From Alcanivorax sp. (GTDB taxonomy: Bacteria; Pseudomonadota; Gammaproteobacteria; Pseudomonadales; Alcanivoracaceae): DNA of 14,859 nt. The notes beneath the pieces are model-generated. The model had not been told where the DNA came from. It did not search any database and saw only the letters and a program-made list of their open reading frames with translations. Where the stretch lies: positions 1 to 14,859 of the forward strand of contig SLJS01000129.1 of the NCBI GenBank assembly GCA_007135015.1, read 5' to 3'. Numbering within the stretch: the first letter of the stretch is position 1; every line of letters begins with the position of its first letter. Shown here in pieces: positions 7,915 through 14,679 of this stretch. A program made the translations under genes and the position numbers.

Positions 7915-9344
7915 TACCTGCCTCCCGTTCTGAGTTGGTGGCCGTACTCGCCGTCCAGGCCTTTTTCCGGGGCGGAGGCACGGTCATTGCCTGCGTTGCG
8001 CGACGGCGGGTTTTCCCGCTTGCCACGGGGCCAGTGCTCGACGCTTCCCAGCAGGTACTGATCAATCCAGTTCGGCGGCAGCACCACGTCGGTGGGCAGG
8101 GCCAGGTTCTCCGGCCTGTCCGGGCGTACGAGTCTGGGCGTGACAATGACTACCAGCTCGGTCTCCTCGCGCTGAAACCGCGTAGAGCGAAACAGTGCGC
8201 CAAGCACCGGGATTCGACCCAGCCCGGGAATCTCGTTGACGACATTGTTCATGTCCGATTGCAGCAGTCCGGCAATCGCAAACGCCTGACCATCACCTAT
8301 TTCCACGGTGGTACCGGCGCGGCGGGTGGAAATGCCCGGAATACTGAAGCCGGAAACCTCCACGGCATTGGCCGCGTCAATGGAGGATACTTCGGCGCTG
8401 AGGCTTACATTGATCTTGTCGCGCTGCAGAACGGTGGGCGTGAACTTGAGCCCGATGCCAAATTCCTTGAAGTCGACGGTAACGGCACCCGGGCTGACGC
8501 CGGCCTGGGTGACGGGAATGGCCACTTCACCGCCGGCGAGGAAACTCGCCTCCTGACCGGACATGGCCGTCAGGTTGGGCTCGGCCAGGACCCTGGCCAG
8601 ACCGCTGCGCTCCAGAGCCTGCAGCCGCAGATCAATGGCATCCAGTCCCAACCGGTTTGTGGTAGAGACCCCCACGTCCAGGAATGGTGAGCTCTGCAGC
8701 ACGGACCCGGTGGCCGCGGTGGTGATGCTACGCGTGCCAGAGTCCGACAGGGTGGTGGTCATGCCCAGCTCCCGCAACGAACGCCGGGCGACTTCGGCAA
8801 TACGCACCTCCAGGGCCACCTGATGGCCGCCGGAAACCTCCACCATGTTGATGATCCGGTCTTCGGGAACATAGCTGGAGGCCACATCAAGGATCCGTTC
8901 CAGGGCCAGGGCACTGCTGATCCGCCCGGACAGGATCACCTTGTTTCGCGAAGTCCGTACATGCAGATCTTCCTCGCCCGGCATGACTTCCCAGACTTTC
9001 TTCTTGAGCTCTTCAACGTCATAGCCCACCGACAGGTCGACAAGCCTCAGGCTCCGGTCCTTGCCACGAAAGGCCAGGTTGGTATGGCCGGGCGAAATTC
9101 CCAGAATCAGTACCTGGTTGTCCGAAAGCATTCGGATGTCAGCGACATCCGGATTGCCGATGACCACCTGATCCAGTGCAGCACGCGAAGAGATCATTCT
9201 GGATTTCCCGACGGAAAGCTGCATTTCATCGCGGTCACGATCCAGCACATAGGGGACACTGGTTTCAGCCACGGCCGCCGGAGCCCAGAGGACGGCGCAT
9301 AGCAACATCGCGGCGGTCCGGTTGAACAGGTTATCTTTTCTCAT
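7914..9344 (-). CDS. rcpA: RcpA/CpaC secretin of the Tad pilus
   Basis: This is a 476-residue outer-membrane secretin. The ATG at 9344 is chosen over one at 9401 because AGGAGA sits seven bases upstream and a signal peptide (1-26, cleaved about AVA|ET) begins there. Order of domains: an N-terminal pilus-secretin domain (about 29-105, SVGKSRMI and NPDVADIRMLSDNQVLILG), a BON-like domain (about 107-172), and the secretin domain (about 175-410) with RVLAEPNLTAMSGQEASFLAGG in two overlapping pieces, GLGRIPVLGALFRSTRF and ELVVIVTPRLVRP. The C-terminal 65 residues are hydrophilic. It should multimerise into the pore through which Flp pili exit. It follows rcpC by 22 bases and overlaps the small lipoprotein start by one base. 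Confidence 0.95.
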   Translation of the reverse strand: MRKDNLFNRTAAMLLCAVLWAPAAVAETSVPYVLDRDRDEMQLSVGKSRMISSRAALDQVVIGNPDVADIRMLSDNQVLILGISPGHTNLAFRGKDRSLRLVDLSVGYDVEELKKKVWEVMPGEEDLHVRTSRNKVILSGRISSALALERILDVASSYVPEDRIINMVEVSGGHQVALEVRIAEVARRSLRELGMTTTLSDSGTRSITTAATGSVLQSSPFLDVGVSTTNRLGLDAIDLRLQALERSGLARVLAEPNLTAMSGQEASFLAGGEVAIPVTQAGVSPGAVTVDFKEFGIGLKFTPTVLQRDKINVSLSAEVSSIDAANAVEVSGFSIPGISTRRAGTTVEIGDGQAFAIAGLLQSDMNNVVNEIPGLGRIPVLGALFRSTRFQREETELVVIVTPRLVRPDRPENLALPTDVVLPPNWIDQYLLGSVEHWPRGKRENPPSRNAGNDRASAPEKGLDGEYGHQLRTGGR

Positions 9345-9366
9345 TTCGGTTTCTCCTGCATGCGCG

Positions 9367-10209
9367 CTAGTCGGCATCATCAACGGGCTCACCTTCTTCA
9401 ACGAGTTCCCGGGTCACGTCCAGCCCGCGAATCACTTCGACTTCCGGCACGCGCCGCACCCGCTCGGTCACCACAACCGGAGGTGAATAGTCGGTGAGCA
9501 ATTCGCGGAAGCTGATTACCGGAGCTTCCACAATGGAGGCGTCCAACTCGTTGCGGAGCATGAAGCTGATTTCGCCCGTGCGCTGCGCCAGCGCCAGGCG
9601 CTGGCCATCCGGCGGCGACACCAGCAGGGTCGTCGCCCGGGCCACGTGGGTTTCGTCGTCTTCAGTCGCGCTTTGCTGGTCAATTCCCAGCACGCGCACA
9701 TTCTTGAGAATCAGCCGGGTTACCGGGCGGTTGTCCACACGCCCCAATGTGGTCGTATGCAGCACATCCACGTAGTCACCGGGCTGAACAAAGCCGGCAA
9801 CACCGCGGATCTCGTTGGTGGATACGGTCGTTGCACGCATGTCCTCGGGAATGCGCGCCGGCAGTCCTCCACGGGCGCCGTGAGGCGAGAGCCGGTGGGC
9901 CATGATCGGTTCGCTGCGACGAATATCGGTAAGGACCACCGGGGGCCTTTCACCAAGCAGCGCCTCAATGGAAGTAAACGCACCCTCCGGTACCGCGTCC
10001 TCGGGCCAGTCGACCAGGCGCAGGCCTTCGCGGGCGAGACGCTGGCCGGTTCCCAGGTCCGCGCCGGCGATCACAACCGGCACCGAGCGGACCTCCTCGG
10101 CGGGCTCCGTGTCCACCACCTGCGTCTGCAGGTACTGATGCATCAGCGTCACGGTGAGCGCGCCCAGCAGCAACGCCACACCAAGTATCAGAAGGGCCCT
10201 GGCTTGCAT
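9367..10209 (-). CDS. rcpC: RcpC/CpaB periplasmic Flp pilus assembly protein (SAF domain)
   Basis: This 280-residue protein has an uncleaved N-terminal membrane anchor (about 4-24). A SAF-type domain follows (about 42-106, with VVIAGADLGTGQRLAREGL), and then the CpaB/RcpC domain (about 120-225) carrying GFVQPGDYVDVLHT and NVRVLGIDQQ, which are strong family signatures. RcpC/CpaB proteins sit in the periplasm between the inner-membrane platform and the secretin and are needed for pilus assembly; the SAF fold has been proposed to contact peptidoglycan or carbohydrate. The start is clear: GAGGAG ends six bases upstream. The 42-base gap before it contains a hairpin (10228-10245). The C-terminus is acidic. 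Confidence 0.93.
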   Translation of the reverse strand: MQARALLILGVALLLGALTVTLMHQYLQTQVVDTEPAEEVRSVPVVIAGADLGTGQRLAREGLRLVDWPEDAVPEGAFTSIEALLGERPPVVLTDIRRSEPIMAHRLSPHGARGGLPARIPEDMRATTVSTNEIRGVAGFVQPGDYVDVLHTTTLGRVDNRPVTRLILKNVRVLGIDQQSATEDDETHVARATTLLVSPPDGQRLALAQRTGEISFMLRNELDASIVEAPVISFRELLTDYSPPVVVTERVRRVPEVEVIRGLDVTRELVEEGEPVDDAD

Positions 10210-10227
10210 GAATCTCTCCTCTTGAAT

Positions 10228-10245
10228 GAGCCGGTTTGGCGGCTC
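10228..10245 (-). promoter_or_regulatory. Hairpin between tadV and rcpC
   Basis: A perfect 6-bp inverted repeat (GAGCCG / CGGCTC) has a six-base loop. It lies between the tadV stop and the rcpC ribosome site. On the plus strand it is followed by GTTTTCT, so it might weakly stop antisense transcription. On the minus strand, the direction of the operon, no T-run follows, which fits an mRNA-stability or pausing element better. Function is inferred only. Confidence 0.45.
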
Positions 10246-10251
10246 GTTTTC

Positions 10252-10797
10252 TCACACCGCTATCAGCGCGGGAATAAAGCCGGCTTGACCCAGCCAGACC
10301 CAACCGGTACCGAAGCCAATGGCCAGGGCATAGGGCAGACGGACTTGCTCCTCGTCCGCCCCCGGTCTCAGATAGATGAGCTGCCGCCCAGCCAGCGTCA
10401 TTGCCAGTGAAGCCCTGTAGCGCTGCAAGGCACTGGACAGCAGCCCCCGCCAGAGCAGCGCACCCAGCGCCAGCAGCAGCCCGGAAAGCGCTACCGCGGC
10501 AAGGGCATGCCAGACAAGCGGGGCGCCCGTCAGGCCACCAACGGCCGCCATCAGCTTCACGTCACCTGCGCCCAGCCACCCGGGAAACCAGAAAACCAGC
10601 CCGGCCACCAGCGCAATACCCAGCCCCGCGGCACTGGCGCCCAGTCCCGCCATGCCGCCGAACAGCAGGCCCAGGGCCAGGGCGATACCCCAGAAGGGAA
10701 ACACCAGCGCGTTTGCGATACGGCGGCTTTGCAGATCAGTGATCATCGCGGGGATGAGCAATGCAGCCAGGCACAAGGTAATCGCGAGTTCCATCAT
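10252..10797 (-). CDS. tadV: TadV/CpaA prepilin peptidase (A24 family)
   Basis: This polytopic membrane aspartyl protease has 181 residues from the ATG at 10797. It carries the two catalytic aspartates of A24 peptidases: Asp21 in MITDLQSRRI and Asp79 in the GAGD motif of GWLGAGDVKLMAAVGG. About five to six hydrophobic segments are visible, and the short form lacks the N-terminal methylase domain of PilD, as usual for TadV/CpaA. It should cleave the leader of Flp and of the two TadE-family pseudopilins. An in-frame ATG at 10869, six bases after the flp stop, would add a 24-residue polar arm and has no ribosome site. I prefer 10797 because the protein then begins at its first membrane segment. 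Its ribosome site (GGGAA) is weak too, so the start is uncertain. Confidence 0.9.
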   Translation of the reverse strand: MMELAITLCLAALLIPAMITDLQSRRIANALVFPFWGIALALGLLFGGMAGLGASAAGLGIALVAGLVFWFPGWLGAGDVKLMAAVGGLTGAPLVWHALAAVALSGLLLALGALLWRGLLSSALQRYRASLAMTLAGRQLIYLRPGADEEQVRLPYALAIGFGTGWVWLGQAGFIPALIAV

Positions 10798-10875
10798 GGC
10801 GTTCCCGTTTTCGGCCTTTCCTTTTCCGGCCCCGCTGTCAGTCGTAACCTTCAGAGGGGTCCGCTTCATGGACGG

Positions 10876-11064
10876 CTAGTCGTCGCCATTCGCGACGGCG
10901 GCCGCAATTTCATCACTGACTTCCTGGAACGCCGCATTGATCTGGGCACCTAGGGTGGCAATGATGGTAATGGCCGCGACGGCGATCAGCGCCACAAGCA
11001 CCGCGTACTCGACCATGGTTGCCCCGGATTCATCGTCGATGAACGAACGGATCATTTCTTTCAT
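10876..11064 (-). CDS. flp: Flp major pilin subunit (class IVb)
   Basis: This 62-residue prepilin is read from the ATG at 11064, which has GGAG eight bases upstream. A second ATG at 11055 is possible, and an upstream one at 11145 gives an unrelated Gly-rich extension. The leader ends in DDESG, followed by ATMVEYAVLVALIAV: cleavage after Gly14 leaves Glu at +5 and Tyr at +6, the Flp signature. The mature peptide would be about 48 residues, with a hydrophobic helix and a short amphipathic, acidic tail (EVSDEIAAAVANGDD). It is the structural subunit of the adhesive Tad pilus and is the first gene of the locus, so the promoter probably lies in the spacer to its right. Only one flp gene is present here. 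Confidence 0.95.
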   Translation of the reverse strand: MKEMIRSFIDDESGATMVEYAVLVALIAVAAITIIATLGAQINAAFQEVSDEIAAAVANGDD

Positions 11065-11321
11065 TTCCTTATCTCCACACTGGTTGGTTGCACCCCCGCC
11101 CGACCTGCGATCACAAGGCCCCAGCCCCGGCGAGATGGTTGTCACAATAGCTTTGTGGCCCTGTTCCGATGCTGACCGCAGTCAGTCTTTTGGGCCATAA
11201 GTACGAAACGGAGTACCGGGTATTAATCCTTTTCGCACCCCGAAGCGCATGGGCCGCGCCTTCTGGTCCCGGCACGCGGACGCATACTGGAGGTACATCG
11301 AACCCAGCCAGGAGAGGAACC
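11065..11321. promoter_or_regulatory. Divergent intergenic spacer between flp and the DUF4124-like gene
   Basis: This 257-base spacer must hold the promoter of the Tad operon (leftward) and that of the DUF4124-like gene (rightward). I could not assign convincing -35/-10 boxes or a sigma-54 site on either strand. Two small dyads are visible: CACAA-N5-TTGTG at 11143-11157 and CTGAC-N4-GTCAG at 11172-11185, the second followed by TCTTTT on the plus strand. Either could be an operator. The AT-richer part (about 11186-11232, with TATTAAT at 11221) is the likeliest place for promoters. Confidence 0.4.
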
Positions 11322-11753
11322 ATGAAGGGTAGGCTGATGACAGGCCTGTGCTTGCTGATCCCGGTAGTGCTTGACGCGGAACCCATCTATCGTTGCGAAA
11401 CCGCACAGGGCGTCACCTTTTCGCAGTTTCCCTGCGCCGCCGATGCCGAACCGCTCCACCCGACCCCGGAGGGGTTCGTACTGCCCGGGCAGGAACTCGA
11501 TGACCGGGAAAGACTCGACAAGCTCCGTGAGCTCCGCCAACGGCCTGGCCGCAAGGAAACCCCGGAACGAGAACAGGCCCGCCGCCTTGGCTACAGCGAA
11601 CGGGCTGAATTGCGGCGCCTGCGGATCCGCCGGGACAGTCTGGAGCGCGACCTGCGCAACAGCCCGGCCGGCTCCCGGCGCCAACAGCGCGCCCGCGAGG
11701 GGCTGCGGGAGGTCAGCGCAAGAATCGACGAGCTTGAAAAGCGGGAACGGTAG
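11322..11753 (+). CDS. DUF4124-like exported protein
   Basis: This 143-residue protein is read from the ATG at 11322, which has GGAGAGG four bases upstream. An N-terminal signal peptide (cleavage near residue 19, LDA|EP) is followed by a short DUF4124-like module, IYRCETAQGVTFSQFPC (about 22-38), with Cys25 and Cys38 likely paired. The C-terminal half (about 57-143) is highly charged, rich in Arg and Glu, and likely helical or coiled-coil (RIRRDSLERDLRNS, ARIDELEKRER). DUF4124 proteins are common small periplasmic proteins of proteobacteria without a firm function. The C-terminal 47 residues recur in a degenerate copy at 12032-12175. The gene is divergent from the Tad operon, and nothing ties it to pilus function beyond adjacency. 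Confidence 0.8.
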   Translation: MKGRLMTGLCLLIPVVLDAEPIYRCETAQGVTFSQFPCAADAEPLHPTPEGFVLPGQELDDRERLDKLRELRQRPGRKETPEREQARRLGYSERAELRRLRIRRDSLERDLRNSPAGSRRQQRAREGLREVSARIDELEKRER

Positions 11754-11756
11754 AGT

Positions 11757-11783
11757 GATCGGCTGTCAGTGGTCGGTTGTTAG
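11757..11783. repeat. Short imperfect direct repeat, 14-base period
   Basis: Two 13-base copies (GATCGGCTGTCAG and GGTCGGTTGTTAG, 10 of 13 identical) lie one base apart just after the DUF4124-like stop. No function is visible, and the repeat may be debris of rearrangement. Confidence 0.4.
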
Positions 11784-11850
11784 CATGCAGGGCCTGCGCG
11801 GAGGGGGGGGGCGCAAGAGCCCATGATGCACCACCCACTTTCGAGACTGC

Positions 11851-11965
11851 CGCAAAAGGGTCTCATGGCACCCGTAGGAGGGCTGCTTGCAGCGCGAAAG
11901 CCCCGGATTCCGGCATGGTGCCGGGTTCTTCGCGCTGCAAGCAGCGCTCCTACAAGGCTTTTGCG
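11851..11965. repeat. REP/REPIN-type composite inverted-repeat element
   Basis: The outermost arms are CGCAAAAG (11851-11858) and CTTTTGCG (11958-11965). Inside lie two 25-base arms, 11874-11898 and 11929-11953, which are reverse complements of each other except for one position. Each reads GTAGGAG, then G or C, then GCTGCTTGCAGCGCGAA. The arms are themselves near-palindromic (GCTGC / GCAGC). The 30-base centre contains a perfect CCGGCA-TGG-TGCCGG hairpin (11910-11924). The GTAGGAG-plus-palindrome pattern is that of pseudomonad-type REP sequences, and two inverted copies make a REPIN-like doublet. Such elements are non-autonomous and are mobilised in trans by RAYT transposases. No RAYT gene is in this window. 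Confidence 0.8.
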
Positions 11966-12000
11966 ACACCCTCTTTCCCGCGAGGGATTCTCAGGGTTCC

Positions 12001-12031
12001 CCCGGATTACGGCCTTCGGCCTTCATCCGGG
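12001..12031. repeat. Second palindromic repeat (CCCGGAT...ATCCGGG)
   Basis: Arms CCCGGAT (12001-12007) and ATCCGGG (12025-12031) are perfect 7-bp complements. They enclose a further GGCC-TTC-GGCC stem (12011-12021), giving a long interrupted hairpin. It is followed by CTACG. This resembles the CCCGGATTACG / CATCCGGGCTACG intergenic palindromes scattered in many gamma- and betaproteobacterial genomes (established pattern, family name not assigned). Its right end runs straight into the DUF4124-like remnant. Confidence 0.7.
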
Positions 12032-12175
12032 CTACGGGAGCTACGCATAGGCCGTGATGGTCTGGAGCGGGATCTGCGCGTCAGCCCGGAAAGCTCGAGA
12101 CGCCACCAGCGGGCCCGCGAACAGCTTCAGCAGGTGCGGGCACGGATTCGCGAGCTGGAGAAAAGGGAAAGGTAA
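12032..12175 (+). pseudogene. C-terminal remnant of a second DUF4124-like gene
   Basis: The 47 codons before the TAA at 12173-12175 encode LRELRIGRDGLERDLR... ending RELEKRER. About 35 of 47 residues match the C-terminus of the DUF4124-like protein at 11322-11753, including the shared pieces LERDLR, QRARE and ELEKRER. Both end at the same residue. There is no signal peptide, cysteine module or ribosome site: the upstream sequence is repeat DNA. An open frame back to 11777 exists, but it translates the repeats and shows no family features. DNA identity is lower than protein identity, with many third-position differences, so the copy is old or came from a separately evolving paralogue. I read it as a paralogue truncated at its 5' end. 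Confidence 0.7.
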
Positions 12176-12209
12176 ACGAGGGCATGGCGCAATGGCAGTG
12201 CCGGAGAGC

Positions 12210-12569
12210 TTATTCCCGCTCCAGCCGGCGCCGGAAGGCCTTCGCCAGAGCGATCCCGCCAAGCGCCCCGGCCGCGTTGACGGCCAGGTCACTCCACTCG
12301 AAGCCACGACCGGGGACCACGATCTGGATCAGCTCGATGGCCAGCCCACAGAATGTGGCAAAGGCCCAGATCCGCCACAGGGCAACGGCGGGCCAGCCGA
12401 GAGCAAGCACCCAGGCCAGCAGCAGATAACCCAGGAAATGCACCCGGGTGTCGGTAACCCCGGGCAGCTCGAAAAGGGCCCGGACATGCTCCCCCGGCAG
12501 GAGGCTGAGCACCACGATCAGCCCGAGAAGAAGGGCCGCCGCCGCACGCCGCATGCGCGGATCACTCAT
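12210..12569 (-). CDS. VanZ-like family membrane protein
   Basis: This 119-residue protein has about four hydrophobic segments (about 8-24, 42-58, 62-84 and 98-110). It carries the VanZ-like motifs HFLGY (His44 to Tyr48) and the string ELIQIVVPGRGFEWSDLAVN followed by AAGALGG, in which Glu79, Gln82, Arg88, Asp94 and Asn98 are the usual conserved positions. VanZ confers low-level teicoplanin resistance in enterococci; most homologues in Gram-negative bacteria have no known role, so resistance should not be inferred here. The ATG overlaps the stop of the upstream transporter by eight bases (ATGAGTGA), so the two are co-translated. Length is normal for the short single-domain form. Confidence 0.85.
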   Translation of the reverse strand: MSDPRMRRAAAALLLGLIVVLSLLPGEHVRALFELPGVTDTRVHFLGYLLLAWVLALGWPAVALWRIWAFATFCGLAIELIQIVVPGRGFEWSDLAVNAAGALGGIALAKAFRRRLERE

Positions 12570-13896
12570 CCAGGGTCCCCAGACGCTGCAGGCGTGCGAT
12601 GAAATCCGGTACCCGGGTGAGCACGATACCGGTGACCAGCAGATTCAGCCCCGCCAGCAGCAGGAAGAACCCGGGAATCGAGATTCCGAGAATGCCAATG
12701 AAGGTAATGCCCGCCATGGCGGCCAGTACCATGAAGAACGCATTCATGATGTTGAGCGCCGCGATGATCCGCGCGAGCCGATCACTGCGGGAGCGGTGCT
12801 GAACGAAGGTGAACAGCGGCACGATATAGAGCCCGCCAAAGATGCCTACGCCGGCGAGATCCACCATCACCCGCCAGCCCGCCGGCTCGGCCAGGAATGC
12901 GGCCACGCCGAGCATTTCGCCGGGCAGGCCCTGCCAGGACAGATACAGGTCCGCGCTGAACAGCGACACGCCCACGGCGCCGATGGGCACCAGGCCCAGT
13001 TCCACATTGCCGCGGGTGAACTTGTCGCAAAGCACCGAGCCCACACCGATGGCGATGGAGAAGGTGGCCAGCAACAGCGCATAGACCATTTCCGTGCCGA
13101 TGACATAATCATCGACGAAGACTTTCAACTGGGTGGTATAGGCCGCGCCCAGGAACCAGAACCAGGAGATCCCCAGTACGCTGAACCAGACGGGGCGGAC
13201 CTCCCGGGCAAAGGAAACGATGTTCAGGGTCTCGCGCCAGAGGTTCCAGTCGATGCGCAGCTCCGGCGAAGCCGGTGGTGCTTCGGGAATGAACCAGGCG
13301 GCAATGAGACCAAGCACGGCAATGGTCAACAGGCCCGCGGGCACCCACCAGCCGGGGGCGGCCTCCACGTTGAGCACCACCCCGATGATCGAGCCCAGCA
13401 GGATGGCAATATAGGTGCCCTGCTGGACCAGGGCATTGCCGGAGACCAGCTCATGCTGGGGAAGATGCTGCGGCATGATGGAGTACTTCAGCGGCCCGAA
13501 GCAGGTGGACTGAAAGCCCATGCAGAACAGCACCCCCAGCAGGAACCAGACTGCATCGAACCAGAAGCCCACCGCCGCCAGAACCATGATGCAGACCTCG
13601 GCGAGCTTGATCCGGCGAATCAGCATCCCCTTTTCGAACTTGTCGGCAAACTGCCCCGCCAGGGCCGAGAACAGGAAAAAGGGAAGGATAAACAGGAAAA
13701 GGGCGATATTATTGAGGGTGTTGGGCGCCACGGCGGTGACCACGCCCGAGGTAATCAGCAGGATCAGCGCCTGGCGGAACACATTGTCATTGAACGCGCC
13801 CAGAAACTGGGTACAGAAATAGGGCATGAACCGGCGGGCGCCGAGAAGGCGAAGCAGGGAACTTTCACGCTGTTTGCCTGGCAGGCGAATCGCCAT
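12562..13896 (-). CDS. Major facilitator transporter of the LplT/Aas-fusion type
   Basis: This 444-residue protein has about twelve predicted membrane helices. The N-terminal motif TQFLGAFNDNVFRQAL (about 29-44) is diagnostic of the LplT-like branch of the major facilitator superfamily, and FADKFEKG gives the inter-helix A-motif region. LplT proteins flip or import lysophospholipids across the inner membrane for reacylation. In many proteobacteria this domain is fused to a PlsC acyltransferase and an acyl-ACP synthetase; here it ends after the transporter part and no acyltransferase follows. A GGGAG lies about ten bases before the ATG, and AGGA only two. It overlaps the VanZ-like gene downstream. 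The substrate is inferred from family resemblance; a general MFS annotation is the safe minimum. Confidence 0.83.
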   Translation of the reverse strand: MAIRLPGKQRESSLLRLLGARRFMPYFCTQFLGAFNDNVFRQALILLITSGVVTAVAPNTLNNIALFLFILPFFLFSALAGQFADKFEKGMLIRRIKLAEVCIMVLAAVGFWFDAVWFLLGVLFCMGFQSTCFGPLKYSIMPQHLPQHELVSGNALVQQGTYIAILLGSIIGVVLNVEAAPGWWVPAGLLTIAVLGLIAAWFIPEAPPASPELRIDWNLWRETLNIVSFAREVRPVWFSVLGISWFWFLGAAYTTQLKVFVDDYVIGTEMVYALLLATFSIAIGVGSVLCDKFTRGNVELGLVPIGAVGVSLFSADLYLSWQGLPGEMLGVAAFLAEPAGWRVMVDLAGVGIFGGLYIVPLFTFVQHRSRSDRLARIIAALNIMNAFFMVLAAMAGITFIGILGISIPGFFLLLAGLNLLVTGIVLTRVPDFIARLQRLGTLDE

Positions 13897-14004
13897 GATC
13901 CTGTGACTCCCGATTGGTATTGCCGGCGACAGAGTTTACCGTAACGGAGTTCCCCGACCATGCTGCCTTGCGGGCCCGCTGATTGCACCCCTGGAGAAGG
14001 ATCC
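13897..14004. promoter_or_regulatory. Divergent spacer between LplT-like and DUF4197 genes
   Basis: This 108-base spacer lies between two outward-facing genes and must hold at least one promoter. I see no clear -35/-10 pair, dyad or T-run that I would defend. The right end supplies the DUF4197 ribosome site (GGAGAAGGA, 13993-14001). Confidence 0.3.
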
Positions 14005-14679
14005 ATGTGGAGGACCCTCTGCACAGTACTGCTGTCGCTGTCTGTTGCGGCCTGCGCCTCGTTGCAGGGCGGCGGGGACCGCGTGGATCCACGCGCGGAA
14101 AACGTGCGCGAGCTTCTGCGCCTGAGCAGCGAACAGGCCGCATCCGAACTCGCCGGAGAGGGCGCCTACACCGGGGACAACGACCTGCGCCTGACGATTC
14201 CGTCGGCCATGTCGCCGATTGCCGATGCCATGCGTCAGTACGGCTTCGGCAACCGGATCGAGTATCTTGAGGAACTGATGAACCTTGGCGCCGAGCAGGC
14301 AGCCAGGCGCGCGGGGCCCGTGCTGCACGCCGTCATCGGGGATCTGTCCATCGACAACGCCCGCGAGATCCTGCGCGGCCGGGACGACGCCGCCACCCGC
14401 TATCTGCTTGCCCAGGTCGCCGATGACGTGGCGTTGCGCTATCGGCCCGTGATCCGGGCGAGCCTGCGCGAGCTCGGCTTTTATGACGCGCACCGACTGG
14501 TACTGGACCTGTACGAAAGCCTGCCCGTGCCCGCCCACCGGGGAGTGGATCTGGAACGCCATGTGCTGCACCAGAGCCTGGGGGGCCTGTACCGGCGGAT
14601 GGCGGCCAGGGAGGCGGCGATTCGCGCAAACCCGGAGGAATTCGCCAGCGAACAACTGGCCAGGGCGCTGCGCCGCTGA
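14005..14679 (+). CDS. DUF4197 family lipoprotein
   Basis: This 224-residue protein is read from the ATG at 14005, which has GGAGAAGGA just upstream. An in-frame ATG at 13960 would add 15 residues ahead of an otherwise perfect lipoprotein signal. The lipobox is VAAC (Cys17). Residue 18 is Ala, consistent with outer-membrane sorting. The body matches DUF4197: LTIPSAMSPIADAMRQYGFG, EELMNLGAEQAA, GDLSIDNAREILRG, then AATRYL and a helical C-terminus (about 60-224). The family is widespread in proteobacteria and has no established function; its members are mainly alpha-helical periplasmic or outer-membrane proteins. The gene is divergent from the transporter to its left. Nothing else is encoded before the window ends. 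Confidence 0.88.
   Translation: MWRTLCTVLLSLSVAACASLQGGGDRVDPRAENVRELLRLSSEQAASELAGEGAYTGDNDLRLTIPSAMSPIADAMRQYGFGNRIEYLEELMNLGAEQAARRAGPVLHAVIGDLSIDNAREILRGRDDAATRYLLAQVADDVALRYRPVIRASLRELGFYDAHRLVLDLYESLPVPAHRGVDLERHVLHQSLGGLYRRMAAREAAIRANPEEFASEQLARALRR

Noticed and set aside
11100..11125. Possible sigma-54 site on the minus strand upstream of flp
   Set aside because: GG-N10-GC spacing exists, but the flanking consensus bases mostly fail; in GC-rich DNA this is expected by chance.
11172..11190. CTGAC/GTCAG hairpin followed by TCTTTT as an intrinsic terminator
   Set aside because: The stem is only five pairs and no plus-strand gene lies upstream for it to terminate. It is noted as a possible operator instead.
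11851..12031. CRISPR-like repeats
   Set aside because: The repeats are inverted palindromes with unequal spacing, not regularly spaced direct repeats, and there are no cas genes.
11777..12175. 132-codon frame read as a complete gene
   Set aside because: The first 85 codons translate REP and palindrome DNA, and only the last 47 codons resemble a protein. It is better described as a truncated paralogue.
12448..13944. Plus-strand open frame of 498 codons opposite the transporter
   Set aside because: Its composition (Gln, His, Glu, Gly rich) is that of an antisense shadow of a membrane protein gene. The minus-strand frame has the real family motif.
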